Shown: positions 1 to 9,951 of the stretch, piece by piece
Numbering within the stretch: position 1 is the stretch's first letter
Layout of the letters: each line of letters opens with the position of its first letter
NCBI RefSeq assembly: GCF_000227115.2
Contig: NC_016479.1
Coordinates: 744,001 to 808,000 of the forward strand
Direction of reading: 5' to 3'
Origin: Naumovozyma dairenensis CBS 421
Taxonomy: Eukaryota > Ascomycota > Saccharomycetes > Saccharomycetales > Saccharomycetaceae
Length of the DNA: 64,000 nucleotides
Position numbers and translations under genes: made by a program
Notes under the pieces: model-generated
Databases searched by the model: none
What the model saw: only the letters and a program-made list of their open reading frames with translations
Told to the model about the DNA's origin: nothing

Positions 1-697
1 ATTGGCTTTCCCGATATCTTTCATTAATGGCCGTGTCTGATAAGCTTCTATAATAAGTATTCCTTAGTTCCCTTTCAATAGTGTTGACTTTTAATTTGTA
101 AAAACCGGGAGAACTAATTGAGTCATTTAAGTCATCTTCCGAAGGAATAAATGTTTCTCCCTTAGGTAAAGAAAACGTACTCTGACGCGGAACTGAAGAA
201 TTATGTTTACTATCGTATTGCTTCAACTGAGTACCTAAGGATGGAAAGGTTTCAAAGCTGTGAAAGTGTTTCCGAGAGTTGATTAATAAGCGATTAACTT
301 TTTCTAGGTCCAAAAATGATTCATAGCCATAGATATTGTTCTCGTATGTGGTATTGGAAGGATCTTCTTTATGAGATGGGCCTATGTTGTCATTGGAAAG
401 AATATGCTCTAGGATGGAGTTGTAATGTTCTAGTCTGCAACTATTTACCGAGTATTGATCCCTCTTTGTAATACCAACTACGGGCCCCTTCCCATTGGTA
501 TGGTTACTGCATTCCCAATCTGTACTTTCAGGTGACCAACACTGCGTGGACGAAAATGAAGAGGACCGGTATCTCTCATGATTTGACAAATCATTAGCAA
601 TTATTGTCTTGAGATAATCTCTCGTTCTTTGAAGGTGGTGAGCACTTTCCTCCAACGGTTTCTTTGCGTCATCATTGGTGCATCGACGCAAGTCATT
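1..697 (-). CDS. Partial unidentified protein, 5' end disrupted, cut by window edge
   Basis: One minus-strand frame stays open for about 232 codons from a stop at 698-700 to the window edge, which is far longer than expected by chance in AT-rich DNA. The translation is rich in Ser, Asn, His and charged residues, with a helix-like stretch near its start (EESAHHLQRTRDYLKTII) and no membrane segment. It has no ATG anywhere in the visible part. The nearest ATG (694-696) is in another frame that stops at 601-603, so the start needs a one-base frame change, an unseen intron or a non-ATG start. I do not recognise the family. The C-terminus lies outside the window. Coding status is well supported; identity is unknown. 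Confidence 0.5.
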
Positions 698-1887
698 TTA
701 TTTACGTAGCTTTGTAGTAAAAATTCTTATGCCTTGGTAGAACTGCTGAAGAGTATTTCAGTACTTTAATAAAGAATACTATATGATGCTTGAACATATG
801 AGTGAAGTTGACAAAACAGAAATTGTCTTTGATAGTTTTGTTCGTTTTTATATAATTCGGTAATTACGGTCATAGCATGATTAGAAGGAGAAAAATGGCG
901 ATGTGGTGTGGTCATGGGTGTAGAGAATTTCTCGTAACACTATATTTTTGACGCCTCAATTTGAAATGGAACCTGAAGGGTATTCACATTGTACCTCCAA
1001 AATTTTGACATACGTATTGTTTTCGCGTCTCCCTTCATAGCAAAAACTCCGAGTTTACAAGGTGTTGGTAGCGCCAAATGGATGGGAAGGATGATGCATA
1101 ATCAAATCATGATAACTTATCATTGATAAGACTCTTGCCTTCAGTCTTCTGTCCTTGGTGTGGAGATGTTGGAGATCATAAAAATACACAGCGTCCTTGA
1201 ATTACTAACGAATGCCTAAAACGTGCTCTTTAATAATCCCGTTAAAAAGCTATGCGAATTGGGACAAATTGGTCTAGCTTGTTTGAACAATCGTCACATG
1301 GATCGCAAAAAATATAAAAACCCTATGTATTTGTGTATTGTTAGATAATGGAAAAAATGCTTAGATAAAGGATAGAATGTATTCTAGCAAACCTGTTATA
1401 TATTGTGGGGAACCTGTCGGTATTAATTCTATATCATGACTGATTATATGTATCAGGTGAAGAGCAATTGGGAATAATTTAGCTGCAACCACTCCATGCA
1501 TATCATTGTCTAATTACAAACACCAGAAAGTCCAATGTTACCGTCTTCATCTAGAACTGGTAAAATATATAGTACTCAAAGGTATACTAGTATTGACGTT
1601 CAGGGAATGAATTTACATACAAACAGAGTTAGCTTCTCCCAGCTGATTTTATACATACATTCGTTCTAAAACTATCGTTCGGAAACAATATTCAGCCAAT
1701 ACCAACCATCAGGAACTGATTATAGATCCAACATCTTTAACCTTTACCAGACAACATCCCCATCCAGTCGCCGCGTGATAGGTAATTGCATTCAAGGAGC
1801 ACTTTACAAGTATTTAGTCTGGAACCATAAAAGTAGAAGCAAAATAAGCTCAACAGCTGTAGTAGGTAATAGGAAATATTTGTCACG
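698..1887. other. Intergenic, no gene seen
   Basis: About 1.2 kb between the 5' end of the left-edge gene and the 3' end of LAA2, both on the minus strand. It should hold the promoter of the first and the terminator of the second. I see no ORF with protein-like composition and no tRNA. A 10-mer at 1066-1075 (TGGTAGCGCC) equals the complement of the 3' end of yeast initiator tRNA-Met, and is discussed as a finding. Confidence 0.5.
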
Positions 1888-2901
1888 TTACCTGGCCACC
1901 CAAGAGAACAACTTTTTCTTTTGTTTCCTCCTATTGTAAAGTTCAATTTCGTCCCTTTGTAATCTCTGTGTATGACCAGATAGGTTTGTGATTACATTTT
2001 CGTATGTTGTCTTATCATTCACAAGACTTTTTTGCTCTTGCTTCAAACTTTTCAACTTTTCAACTATGGTGTCAATAGAATTACACAATTCATCATGATA
2101 TTCTTGTAATCCAATTATATCCGTTTCATTAGAGATATTCATTGTCTTTCTATTGATTAGTTCTGGAATTCTATGCTCCATTTCTTCTCTTTCTTCTTTT
2201 TCCAGTGAGGCATGCCTTAATGAAGGCGTATAATTTAGCTTAAAAAAATCTTTCAACATTAGACTAGAAGTCCCTTTCGCATTTGGATTTTTCGAGTTTA
2301 TTACATTCATGATACTATTATATAATGTATCATTTAATGGTTTTATTTCCTCTCGAGCCTGATTTTTTTTCAACATTTCAGCCTCATCTGAGATCCCCAA
2401 CAGATGAAATAATTCGGATCGTAGATGTGTTTTTTTCCATATTATTGGTTGTAATATGGTATCTAAATCTACTAGTTGTTGATAAATAACATGAGGTCGT
2501 TCATTTTCTAACAAATTTGATAATTTTATCGAATCCATATCGAGTTGATCGTTTATGGCCAAGGTTGCTTTGGAGGTTTCATCTGGAAATAAATCATCCA
2601 AAATAGTTGAGAATAATGCGGAGTTATCTAAAGTGGTTGACATCGAAGTTTTGTTGTCAGTTTCACTTGTAGTGATGGTATTCTTTTCAATAGGCATTGA
2701 ATCTTCTTCAAAAGATGCATCGGAAAAATTCCCGAAATCATCGTCATCGTCACTACTTTCTGCAGCATTTGAATTGGACCTAGTTTCTTCCTGAATTCGC
2801 TCAGACGCAGGAGCGTCAATACTATTTGATTCACTTTCTATCACCTTAGACGTACCAATAACATTTGCAGCATTCTCTGCTTGTATATACTCTTCGGACA
2901 T
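1888..2901 (-). CDS. LAA2: Laa2, AP-1 accessory protein (YBL010C family)
   Basis: Residues 51-66 are an acidic run followed by DFGNFSDASFEE, the type of phenylalanine motif that binds adaptor-ear domains and is characteristic of Laa2 and aftiphilin-like proteins. In S. cerevisiae Laa2 works with Laa1 to bring the clathrin adaptor AP-1 to trans-Golgi and endosomal membranes. The C-terminal 70 residues are a predicted coiled coil ending in a basic stretch. Length from the ATG at 2901 is 337 residues against about 280 in S. cerevisiae. The frame extends a little upstream, but only to a TTG, so the ATG giving MSEEYIQAEN is preferred. Its neighbours ALK2 and HIR1 match the S. cerevisiae order YBL010C-YBL009W-YBL008W, which supports the call. 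Confidence 0.82.
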   Translation of the reverse strand: MSEEYIQAENAANVIGTSKVIESESNSIDAPASERIQEETRSNSNAAESSDDDDDFGNFSDASFEEDSMPIEKNTITTSETDNKTSMSTTLDNSALFSTILDDLFPDETSKATLAINDQLDMDSIKLSNLLENERPHVIYQQLVDLDTILQPIIWKKTHLRSELFHLLGISDEAEMLKKNQAREEIKPLNDTLYNSIMNVINSKNPNAKGTSSLMLKDFFKLNYTPSLRHASLEKEEREEMEHRIPELINRKTMNISNETDIIGLQEYHDELCNSIDTIVEKLKSLKQEQKSLVNDKTTYENVITNLSGHTQRLQRDEIELYNRRKQKKKLFSWVAR

Positions 2902-3731
2902 AATAAAATAGGCCCAGCGATAACGGTAATGCAATTGGCTACCTTTTTTACCAACCAGTATTTAATTCACGTAACACTGCACTGGGAGAGTAATTTATAT
3001 GGGGAAAGTCGATTGTAAATAACTAGGAAAGGAGGTTGTTAAGTACTACGTACCCATCTTAAAATAAATCATGAATTGATTGACGTTTATACTATTGAAG
3101 ACAAAGCTTGTTCTTACACTGCTCTTTTTCAAGCAACAATAGGGTTTAATATGGTAATATAGGGCTAACATTTTCTGCCCTTTGTTTTAAAATTATGCCC
3201 TATCATGACCTTAGGTGGACAAAGTGAGGGCAAAAACAGGGAAATAAAATGTAAGCCTAATATAAAAGCCTAAAGAGAGTATTACCCGGAAATGTAAACA
3301 AAAACAATTCAATTTATTGTCCAGAAGAAGGAAAATATTTTTTATTCAAGATTTGCAGTTTCAGATAAACATTACATAGAGTTGAAGTTGCTTCTTTGTT
3401 AATGCTATGTATCACAATTAAGTTTAAAGAATTGATCGCGTAGAGTTGCTGCTATTTTTACCCTACTTATATTTTCCTTATAGCACTAAACATCAAATTA
3501 GAATATAGTACACAATTCTTTCTATACAGCCCTTGGGGAGTTCATTACAAATATAAGAAATAAAGGTCAAATTGAATTGTACCATTACAAAATATTTCTT
3601 CCGAATCATTCCAAATTGGAAAAAAAATACAATTAAACTTTTTTTTTTCGTCAATCGGTTTATTATATCTTCTGAAGAGTCTCTTAAACAATCTTTCAAC
3701 TCATCTCCCTTAAGTTTTACCGTATACTAGA
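2902..3731. other. Divergent promoter region LAA2/ALK2
   Basis: About 830 bp between two genes read in opposite directions. It holds both promoters. Several GCCCT/AGGGC words occur around 3160-3230, but I recognise no defined factor site and see no extra gene. Confidence 0.4.
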
Positions 3732-6479
3732 ATGGATTACGATACTTCTTATGATGAATTCGTCGAAGGGAAAAAATTCATTGCTTTAGTAGTATCCGAC
3801 GACGATGAAGATGAATTGGCTTTAACAGACATTAATGAGTCCTTTCAATCCACTAGTGCATCGTCTATCCCAACTATTAAGAATAATATAGCAGGCTCCA
3901 CTTTTTTCCCTAACATTCCCAATAATCCTCACATAGTGCCTAAGTCCAGCTCACAACCAAGCCAAAAACAGGTACTGCAACAGCAGCTGCAGCATAATCA
4001 ACTTCCCCTAAGGACACCAACAAAGGAACAAAGTAAAGCTATAAAAACGAAATCTGACGAAAAGAAAAGATGGTCTTTCATGTCAACTACCTCATCTTCA
4101 AAGAAAAGGTGGTCGACTTTATCTTCTTTTACAAATGACTCTAAGAATGAACATGTAAGGGAAAAGGAAAAACACTCTAGCCATAACAGTTCGACAAATA
4201 ACCCAAATTTTATGAAGAGACTTTCATCACATAGTAGTTCCATTTCAACGACTAATAATAGTACTAAAAGAATGTCCCTAACGAGTACGTTTAGCAATCA
4301 TCTGGACAAAAATAGTAATCAGGCTATCCATGCAGACTCCCACAATGACAATATATCATTGTCCTCGTCGTCATCTTCTACACATCGTAAATCTTCCTCG
4401 TCATCTTTGAAAAGATCTTCTACAGGGTCATCATTAAGACAACTGTTTAACAAAATTGTGATTAACGACTCAAAGGAACATCAAGTAAAAAGTACCCAAT
4501 TCTCCTCTTCTCAAGAAAATGCCAATAAAGAAAATAATTGTACACAAAACAATTCACAAAAGCAATTACCGAAACAACTTCAGAAACAAAAACAACTCAA
4601 TCATTCATTCTCATACTCATCGGATTTAAACCAAAATACAATAAGAACAGACACCAATGCTTCACAGACAAAGTTTAGAACACCCTTGAAACCAGTGACA
4701 AATACATTCACTACTAACTCAAACGCACATATGGCTCGACAGCGCCATTCCGTTATATACCATCAGGATTATAATAATAATAACAACAGTAGTAATGGCT
4801 ATAATAATAGTAAAGTAAATCATAATAGAAATATTTCAACAAACCAATTTTCAGATAGTTCTAGTATATCATCAATGTCATCGTCTAACTCAAAATGGAA
4901 ATTTTGGAAAAGAAATACCTCAAATAATGGTGGATTCTTATCCAGTTCAACTTCTTCAAAGTCATTGTCAATAAATGATATATCTTCGCCTTACAGTATC
5001 GAAAATAACAATAATAAATTTAATTATAATAATCCCTCTACAAAGCTAAGAAATAAAAGCTCATTTTCTGACTTCCATAAACCCTTCTTTTCATCAAACT
5101 CTTCAACACAAAATCTATCAATTAATACCCAAATAAATACAGATCAAAATGAAACGAGATCAATATCCTCCTTATCTTCTTCATCGTTGCATAAAAAAAT
5201 ATCAACTTCCAATTTATCAATACATGCATTAACCCATCGTTCATCACAATCAAGTTTAAAACATAAAGTTTCTCACAGTTCCTTACAAAAATTTAAAACT
5301 AGAAGGAGATCTTCGAATAATGGAACTACTGGTGCAAATTGTTTGAATCCAAATATGGATGATATATCAAGTCATTCCTCATCGATTAACTCAAATCCAC
5401 TAATTTCTTTGCCGACATTGGATCAAGTTTCTAGAGATAAAATCCAAACAAAATTAAGAAATTCGACCTCTTTATTATCTTTAAATTCCTCCCATACTGT
5501 CATAATGACGAAAAAACAACACGATACATCAATATTGCAACAAATTTTGCAATATTGTGATATAAACTATATCATCAATGAGTATGATTTACAATCTTTG
5601 CATTCAAATTTCAATAAACATTCCATCTATATGTTGACGCCACAAAATTCAATAAAAATATCATCAAATATTTATAAATTACGCTCTAAGCAGGCAATCT
5701 GTAAGATAATCCCTCTAGGTACACCAGATGATATTACAACTTCCAAAATAACATCACTGAAAGAATTAAAAATGTTACATCTAGTGAAGGGCACTACAGG
5801 TCTCCCCTATTTATTACAATCATATCTTTTGAGATCATCTACAGGAAATATCTCAATGTATTTGTACATGAAGGATAAAGGTACACCATTATCTACATTC
5901 AAGTTTGTCAATTGGGATCAAGTTCTTAACATCTTTTGGCAATGTGTTAATATTATGTATGTTTCTGAAACTAAGTTTCAATTTGAACATCGAAATCTAA
6001 TTCTGGATCACATCTTAATAGATTCAAATCATAATGTGACCTTCATCAATTTGAAATGTGGTAGAATTAAGTTTGATGAAACATTGTTTCCCAACTCAAA
6101 TTCAAATACAATTGAAATTTTATCAACAAGGTTAGATCATCCATTGTTCTTCCAGGGTGGTGGGGATTATCAATTTGAAACTTATAATTTGATGAGATCT
6201 TTATTCAACGGATTGAATGTAACGAGTGGCAATAATAAGGATGATGAAACGATTTGGGACTGTTTTGTACCGAAAACCAATCTATTATGGTTACATTATA
6301 TTGCTGTAAAATTATTATTGAATAATAATAACTTACCAAATTCAGAGTCGAGGATCAAGTTAAACAGTATTGCTCAGTTGAGTGATCCGGCCACACTGCT
6401 ACCCAAAAATAAGAACAAATACAGCAGAAGGAATGATCATAATATTAACAGCTGTGGAGACTTGCTAAAATTTAAATAG
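3732..6479 (+). CDS. ALK2: Haspin-type protein kinase Alk2/Alk1
   Basis: The 915-residue protein has a long Ser/Asn-rich N-terminal region (about residues 1-590) and a C-terminal haspin-like kinase domain. The catalytic loop is visible as FEHRNLILDHILID near residues 750-765, followed by an INLKCGRI segment at the place of the usual DFG, a divergence typical of haspins. A KEN sequence at residues 266-268 fits the cell-cycle-regulated destruction known for Alk1 and Alk2. The family phosphorylates histone H3 threonine 3 in other eukaryotes; the yeast proteins act in mitosis. It is longer than S. cerevisiae Alk2 (676 residues), mostly through low-complexity sequence. Position between LAA2 and HIR1 points to ALK2, not its duplicate ALK1. 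Start ATG gives MDYDTSYDEF. Confidence 0.85.
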   Translation: MDYDTSYDEFVEGKKFIALVVSDDDEDELALTDINESFQSTSASSIPTIKNNIAGSTFFPNIPNNPHIVPKSSSQPSQKQVLQQQLQHNQLPLRTPTKEQSKAIKTKSDEKKRWSFMSTTSSSKKRWSTLSSFTNDSKNEHVREKEKHSSHNSSTNNPNFMKRLSSHSSSISTTNNSTKRMSLTSTFSNHLDKNSNQAIHADSHNDNISLSSSSSSTHRKSSSSSLKRSSTGSSLRQLFNKIVINDSKEHQVKSTQFSSSQENANKENNCTQNNSQKQLPKQLQKQKQLNHSFSYSSDLNQNTIRTDTNASQTKFRTPLKPVTNTFTTNSNAHMARQRHSVIYHQDYNNNNNSSNGYNNSKVNHNRNISTNQFSDSSSISSMSSSNSKWKFWKRNTSNNGGFLSSSTSSKSLSINDISSPYSIENNNNKFNYNNPSTKLRNKSSFSDFHKPFFSSNSSTQNLSINTQINTDQNETRSISSLSSSSLHKKISTSNLSIHALTHRSSQSSLKHKVSHSSLQKFKTRRRSSNNGTTGANCLNPNMDDISSHSSSINSNPLISLPTLDQVSRDKIQTKLRNSTSLLSLNSSHTVIMTKKQHDTSILQQILQYCDINYIINEYDLQSLHSNFNKHSIYMLTPQNSIKISSNIYKLRSKQAICKIIPLGTPDDITTSKITSLKELKMLHLVKGTTGLPYLLQSYLLRSSTGNISMYLYMKDKGTPLSTFKFVNWDQVLNIFWQCVNIMYVSETKFQFEHRNLILDHILIDSNHNVTFINLKCGRIKFDETLFPNSNSNTIEILSTRLDHPLFFQGGGDYQFETYNLMRSLFNGLNVTSGNNKDDETIWDCFVPKTNLLWLHYIAVKLLLNNNNLPNSESRIKLNSIAQLSDPATLLPKNKNKYSRRNDHNINSCGDLLKFK

Positions 6480-6919
6480 ACTATACTAAAAATATAAACC
6501 CAAAATAATAATAATACCCTAACGAAAACCATTTATAATTAACTAAAGCATACATTTATAAAACTCGTAATATTGCGTTCAATAAGTACCTTCTTGCACT
6601 TATTATGAGGAATATCCATTGACCAGGTGACGGTAGACTTTTATTATATTTGGGTACTATGATATAGATATATACCTGAAATCATTTTCTTGTAAGAATT
6701 TTGAGGACAGACCACGATTTTTTTTGTCAGCTGTTCAATTAAATTTTGTCTTATCAGATCGGAAAGTAAACAAAGTACAACGCCAAAATTTGACAGTAAA
6801 ATTCGTGATGAATATGTCCCACTTCACAATGCACCTCTGTTGATTAGTATCATTAAACAAAAAAAGATCTATAAAAAGAATCCAGTTGTTGTACACTCCG
6901 TTAGTAGCATATTGTGTGA
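6480..6919. other. Intergenic ALK2-HIR1, no gene seen
   Basis: About 440 bp between two plus-strand genes: the ALK2 terminator and HIR1 promoter. It is AT-rich, and no additional gene or confident factor site is visible. Confidence 0.4.
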
Positions 6920-9373
6920 ATGAGACTTCTAAAATTCCCGTGGTTAACCCATGTTGAAGAATCGAGGAATTATGAAGTCTATACAGTAGATATAAGTCCC
7001 GATGGAAAAAAAATAGCAACAGGTGGGCTAGATGGGAAGATTCGAATTTGGTCTCTTGATAATATCAAAAAAGTAAGTCATGCATTGAAATCTATTGAAC
7101 AACAGGTCGATCCCGATTGGAAAACACCGCTGTGTAGTATGAATAGACATGCTGGGTCTGTTACTTGTGTGAAATTCTCTCCAGACGGGAAATATCTGGC
7201 CAGTGGATCAGATGACAGAATCTTATTGATTTGGACCCTGGATGAAGATCATCAACAACATCAAACAGGAGGAATGTCATTATTTGGTAACGAAAAGGAA
7301 AAGGAAAGGTGGAACGTTAGGAAAAGATTGGTTGCACATGATAACGATATTCAAGATATAGCGTGGGCGCCAGATTCAAGTATTTTGGTCACTGTAGGCC
7401 TAGATAGATCAGTTATTGTATGGAATGGTACTACATTTGAAAAGGTAAAGCGGTTTGATGTTCATCAATCACATGTAAAAGGTGTAATTTTTGATCCAGC
7501 AAATAAATATTTTATTACAGCATCTGATGACAGGACGTTGAAAGTATTTAGGTATCACAAAACTTCAGGTGATATTTCTTTTACCATCGAGCACATTATT
7601 AGTGATCCATTTGAAGACTCTCCTTTGACGACCTATTTTAGAAGGTTATCGTGGTCCCCTGATGGACAACATATTGCAGCACCAAATGCAACAAATGGGC
7701 CAGTTAGTGCAGTTGCTATTATAGACAGAGGTACTTGGACTTCTAATATTAGTTTAATTGGACATGATGCCCCAACTGAGGTAGTACGGTTCAATCCACG
7801 ATTATTTGAAGTAGATACTAAGGCAAATTATAAGCAAGAAAATAATAATGGATCAGTTGAATCAATTATTGCTACGGCAGGTCAAGATAAAAGCGTCGTC
7901 ATATGGAGTACAAGTAAAGTTAGACCTATCCTTGTGGCTTTTGAAATTGCCAACAAATCAATTACAGATATGCAATGGACTCCCGATGGTTCTATGTTGT
8001 TTGTTACATCCCTCGATTCATCCGTGTCAATATTAGCTTTTGATGAGAATGAATTGGGTGTCGCTGTTCCATTAGAGAAAAATTATGACCAATTACATAG
8101 ATACGGTGTTGATAAAGATTCCTTGGATTTCCCAGAAAGTATCCAACAATTGTTGCTTGATGATGTGTCTATACGGCAAATAAAACATCCTAGATTGAAT
8201 GCATTGGAAGAACGATTGACTGTGGAAACAACCTCAACGGCTACAAAGGTACAAAATGAACCAGTCCCATCGTCGTCACAACGATTCTTACCGAATGAAA
8301 CTATTAATATATTGATACCGAAAAGGAAGAAAGATATGAAAATGAACAAGACAATTATGAAAGACGGTAAGAAGAGAGTAGCGCCTACTTTGATGACGGC
8401 GCAAGTTCAGCCGCTGTTAACGAAGAAGCTAGTACCTCCCACAAATCTTCCAACTTCAGGCCTAATTCAAAAAAAGGTACGAACAAATCAACTACCAGTA
8501 GAGCTTGAGGATAAACTGAGTAATACGACCATACCACTTCCCAGACTAGGTATTCACTCCTTAATTATGGGAGTGAAAGATCATGATACGCATACATTTA
8601 TAGATGAGGGTGTGTCAACAGATGCTGATGAAGATGAAGCTACAGATATGATTAGCGAACCGAGATTGACACTTAACTCAAAATTAACACGAGGGAAAAT
8701 TCTGACAGATGAACCTACTTTGAGATATTTGGAAAATTCTGGAATAATTCCCGATGTTGATGCAGTTGTCCTACAATCCGGTAATATGAATTCATTTTTT
8801 GTTTTAGAAATAAGAAATGGCGTGGAAAGATCTATTCAATTCGATAAGGATGCGCTACTTGATAATCCAACTAGAATTATTGGTTACCACCAGGGGAAGA
8901 GATGTTTAGAGGCATTCTTTCCAGAAGTTGTAATTACTGCTGTGGGGTCAATGGAATGGAGCACCTGGTGCATTGCTACAGCAGATGGATCTTTGTATTT
9001 ATTTGGGTATAATGGGCAATTGCGAACACCGAAACTGAATGTTGGTCATAAAATTGTAAAGATGAAATGTCAAGAAAATTACCTTATCGTTCTCGTTGAT
9101 CGAGGACTTTTTTTCGCATGGGATTTGAAGACTTTGAAGTTGATTTTGAAGGATATTCCGATACTACCGATTATAAATAACATTCCAATCAAGGGCAGTA
9201 AAGTACGAATTTCAAGATCCATTCAAAGGTTCTTTCTTTCTGTTGAAGGAGAGAAAGATTTGTCATTGATTGTTGAACTAACAGAACCAAGAAGAACTTA
9301 TCGCTGGGCCAGTGTGCTTGGTTGCTGGGTTGATAGCACCGTAAGTAACCTTTCAGTAGCAGAAAAGGCTTAA
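6920..9373 (+). CDS. HIR1: Hir1, WD40 subunit of the HIR histone chaperone complex
   Basis: The 817-residue protein starts [20 protein letters not shown], close to the N-terminus of S. cerevisiae Hir1 (840 residues). Residues about 12-375 form a WD40 propeller; repeats such as [20 protein letters not shown] and DRSVIVWNG are visible. The C-terminal part (about 560-800) matches the conserved HIRA-type region. Hir1 works with Hir2, Hir3 and Hpc2 to repress histone genes outside S phase and to deposit H3-H4 independently of replication. It follows ALK2 as in S. cerevisiae (YBL009W-YBL008W). Confidence 0.93.
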   Translation: MRLLKFPWLTHVEESRNYEVYTVDISPDGKKIATGGLDGKIRIWSLDNIKKVSHALKSIEQQVDPDWKTPLCSMNRHAGSVTCVKFSPDGKYLASGSDDRILLIWTLDEDHQQHQTGGMSLFGNEKEKERWNVRKRLVAHDNDIQDIAWAPDSSILVTVGLDRSVIVWNGTTFEKVKRFDVHQSHVKGVIFDPANKYFITASDDRTLKVFRYHKTSGDISFTIEHIISDPFEDSPLTTYFRRLSWSPDGQHIAAPNATNGPVSAVAIIDRGTWTSNISLIGHDAPTEVVRFNPRLFEVDTKANYKQENNNGSVESIIATAGQDKSVVIWSTSKVRPILVAFEIANKSITDMQWTPDGSMLFVTSLDSSVSILAFDENELGVAVPLEKNYDQLHRYGVDKDSLDFPESIQQLLLDDVSIRQIKHPRLNALEERLTVETTSTATKVQNEPVPSSSQRFLPNETINILIPKRKKDMKMNKTIMKDGKKRVAPTLMTAQVQPLLTKKLVPPTNLPTSGLIQKKVRTNQLPVELEDKLSNTTIPLPRLGIHSLIMGVKDHDTHTFIDEGVSTDADEDEATDMISEPRLTLNSKLTRGKILTDEPTLRYLENSGIIPDVDAVVLQSGNMNSFFVLEIRNGVERSIQFDKDALLDNPTRIIGYHQGKRCLEAFFPEVVITAVGSMEWSTWCIATADGSLYLFGYNGQLRTPKLNVGHKIVKMKCQENYLIVLVDRGLFFAWDLKTLKLILKDIPILPIINNIPIKGSKVRISRSIQRFFLSVEGEKDLSLIVELTEPRRTYRWASVLGCWVDSTVSNLSVAEKA

Positions 9374-9570
9374 TCCGGCTTGCTACATATCCTCTTTAGC
9401 CTATGTAATATCGTGTAAAAAATGCGTGCATTTGTTCATTTATTGCCCAAGTTTATTGTCCATTTCGTCTATATGAGTCTCCAGTTACTGTGACATGGAT
9501 GTCTGGCCTCTCTTTTTTGATGCCATGCATGGGTCAGGGCCGAAGCCCTCTTTAAACATACCCCAGGTCT

Positions 9571-9577
9571 TGAGTCA
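9571..9577 (+). promoter_or_regulatory. Gcn4-type site TGAGTCA
   Basis: TGAGTCA is an exact match to the Gcn4/AP-1 core TGA(C/G)TCA and lies about 380 bp upstream of the LEU1 ATG, a biosynthetic gene of the kind controlled by general amino-acid control. The match is seen; function is inferred. Confidence 0.45.
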
Positions 9578-9768
9578 TCATTACCTAACTCTGATTTCAA
9601 AGCGCCCCTTAAAATATTTTTTCAGTATTTTTCACTTCTTCAGAGAACAATACGGGAGGAAATAATGAAAACAATGACGGGAACTGACCAATCTTCCCAT
9701 GGAAACGTAATTTTCGTTATCTGGAAAAAAATTTTAAACCATTTCAGATCTAACTCAAAAATTTTGAA

Positions 9769-9777
9769 TATATAAAT
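9769..9777 (+). promoter_or_regulatory. LEU1 TATA box
   Basis: TATATAAAT fits the yeast TATA consensus TATAWAWR closely and lies about 175 bp upstream of the LEU1 start codon, a normal spacing for a regulated yeast gene. Confidence 0.5.
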
Positions 9778-9951
9778 AGGATCTCGAGGTTTAATATTGC
9801 TATTTAGTAATTCTTTTTCTTTTGTATAGCAAAGAAAACAATAGAAATAATCAGATACTTCGATCTAAACGCATTTACCTGCTACTGCTTCTGCTATTAC
9901 TGCTGCCGCTGCTTTGATCTTAGAACTTATATAATTGTTTTAATTTATTCA

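Larger units (their letters stand above)
9374..9951. other. LEU1 promoter region
   Basis: About 580 bp after HIR1 and before LEU1. It holds a Gcn4-type site, a TATA box and a CTG/CTT-rich leader stretch at about 9879-9917. I looked for the palindromic Leu3 site (CCGGNNCCGG) and did not find an intact copy. Confidence 0.5.

Noticed and set aside
1008..1013. Minus-strand GTATGT that could be a 5' splice site for the left-edge gene
   Set aside because: No TACTAAC branch point on the minus strand lies between it and the coding frame, so an intron is not supported.
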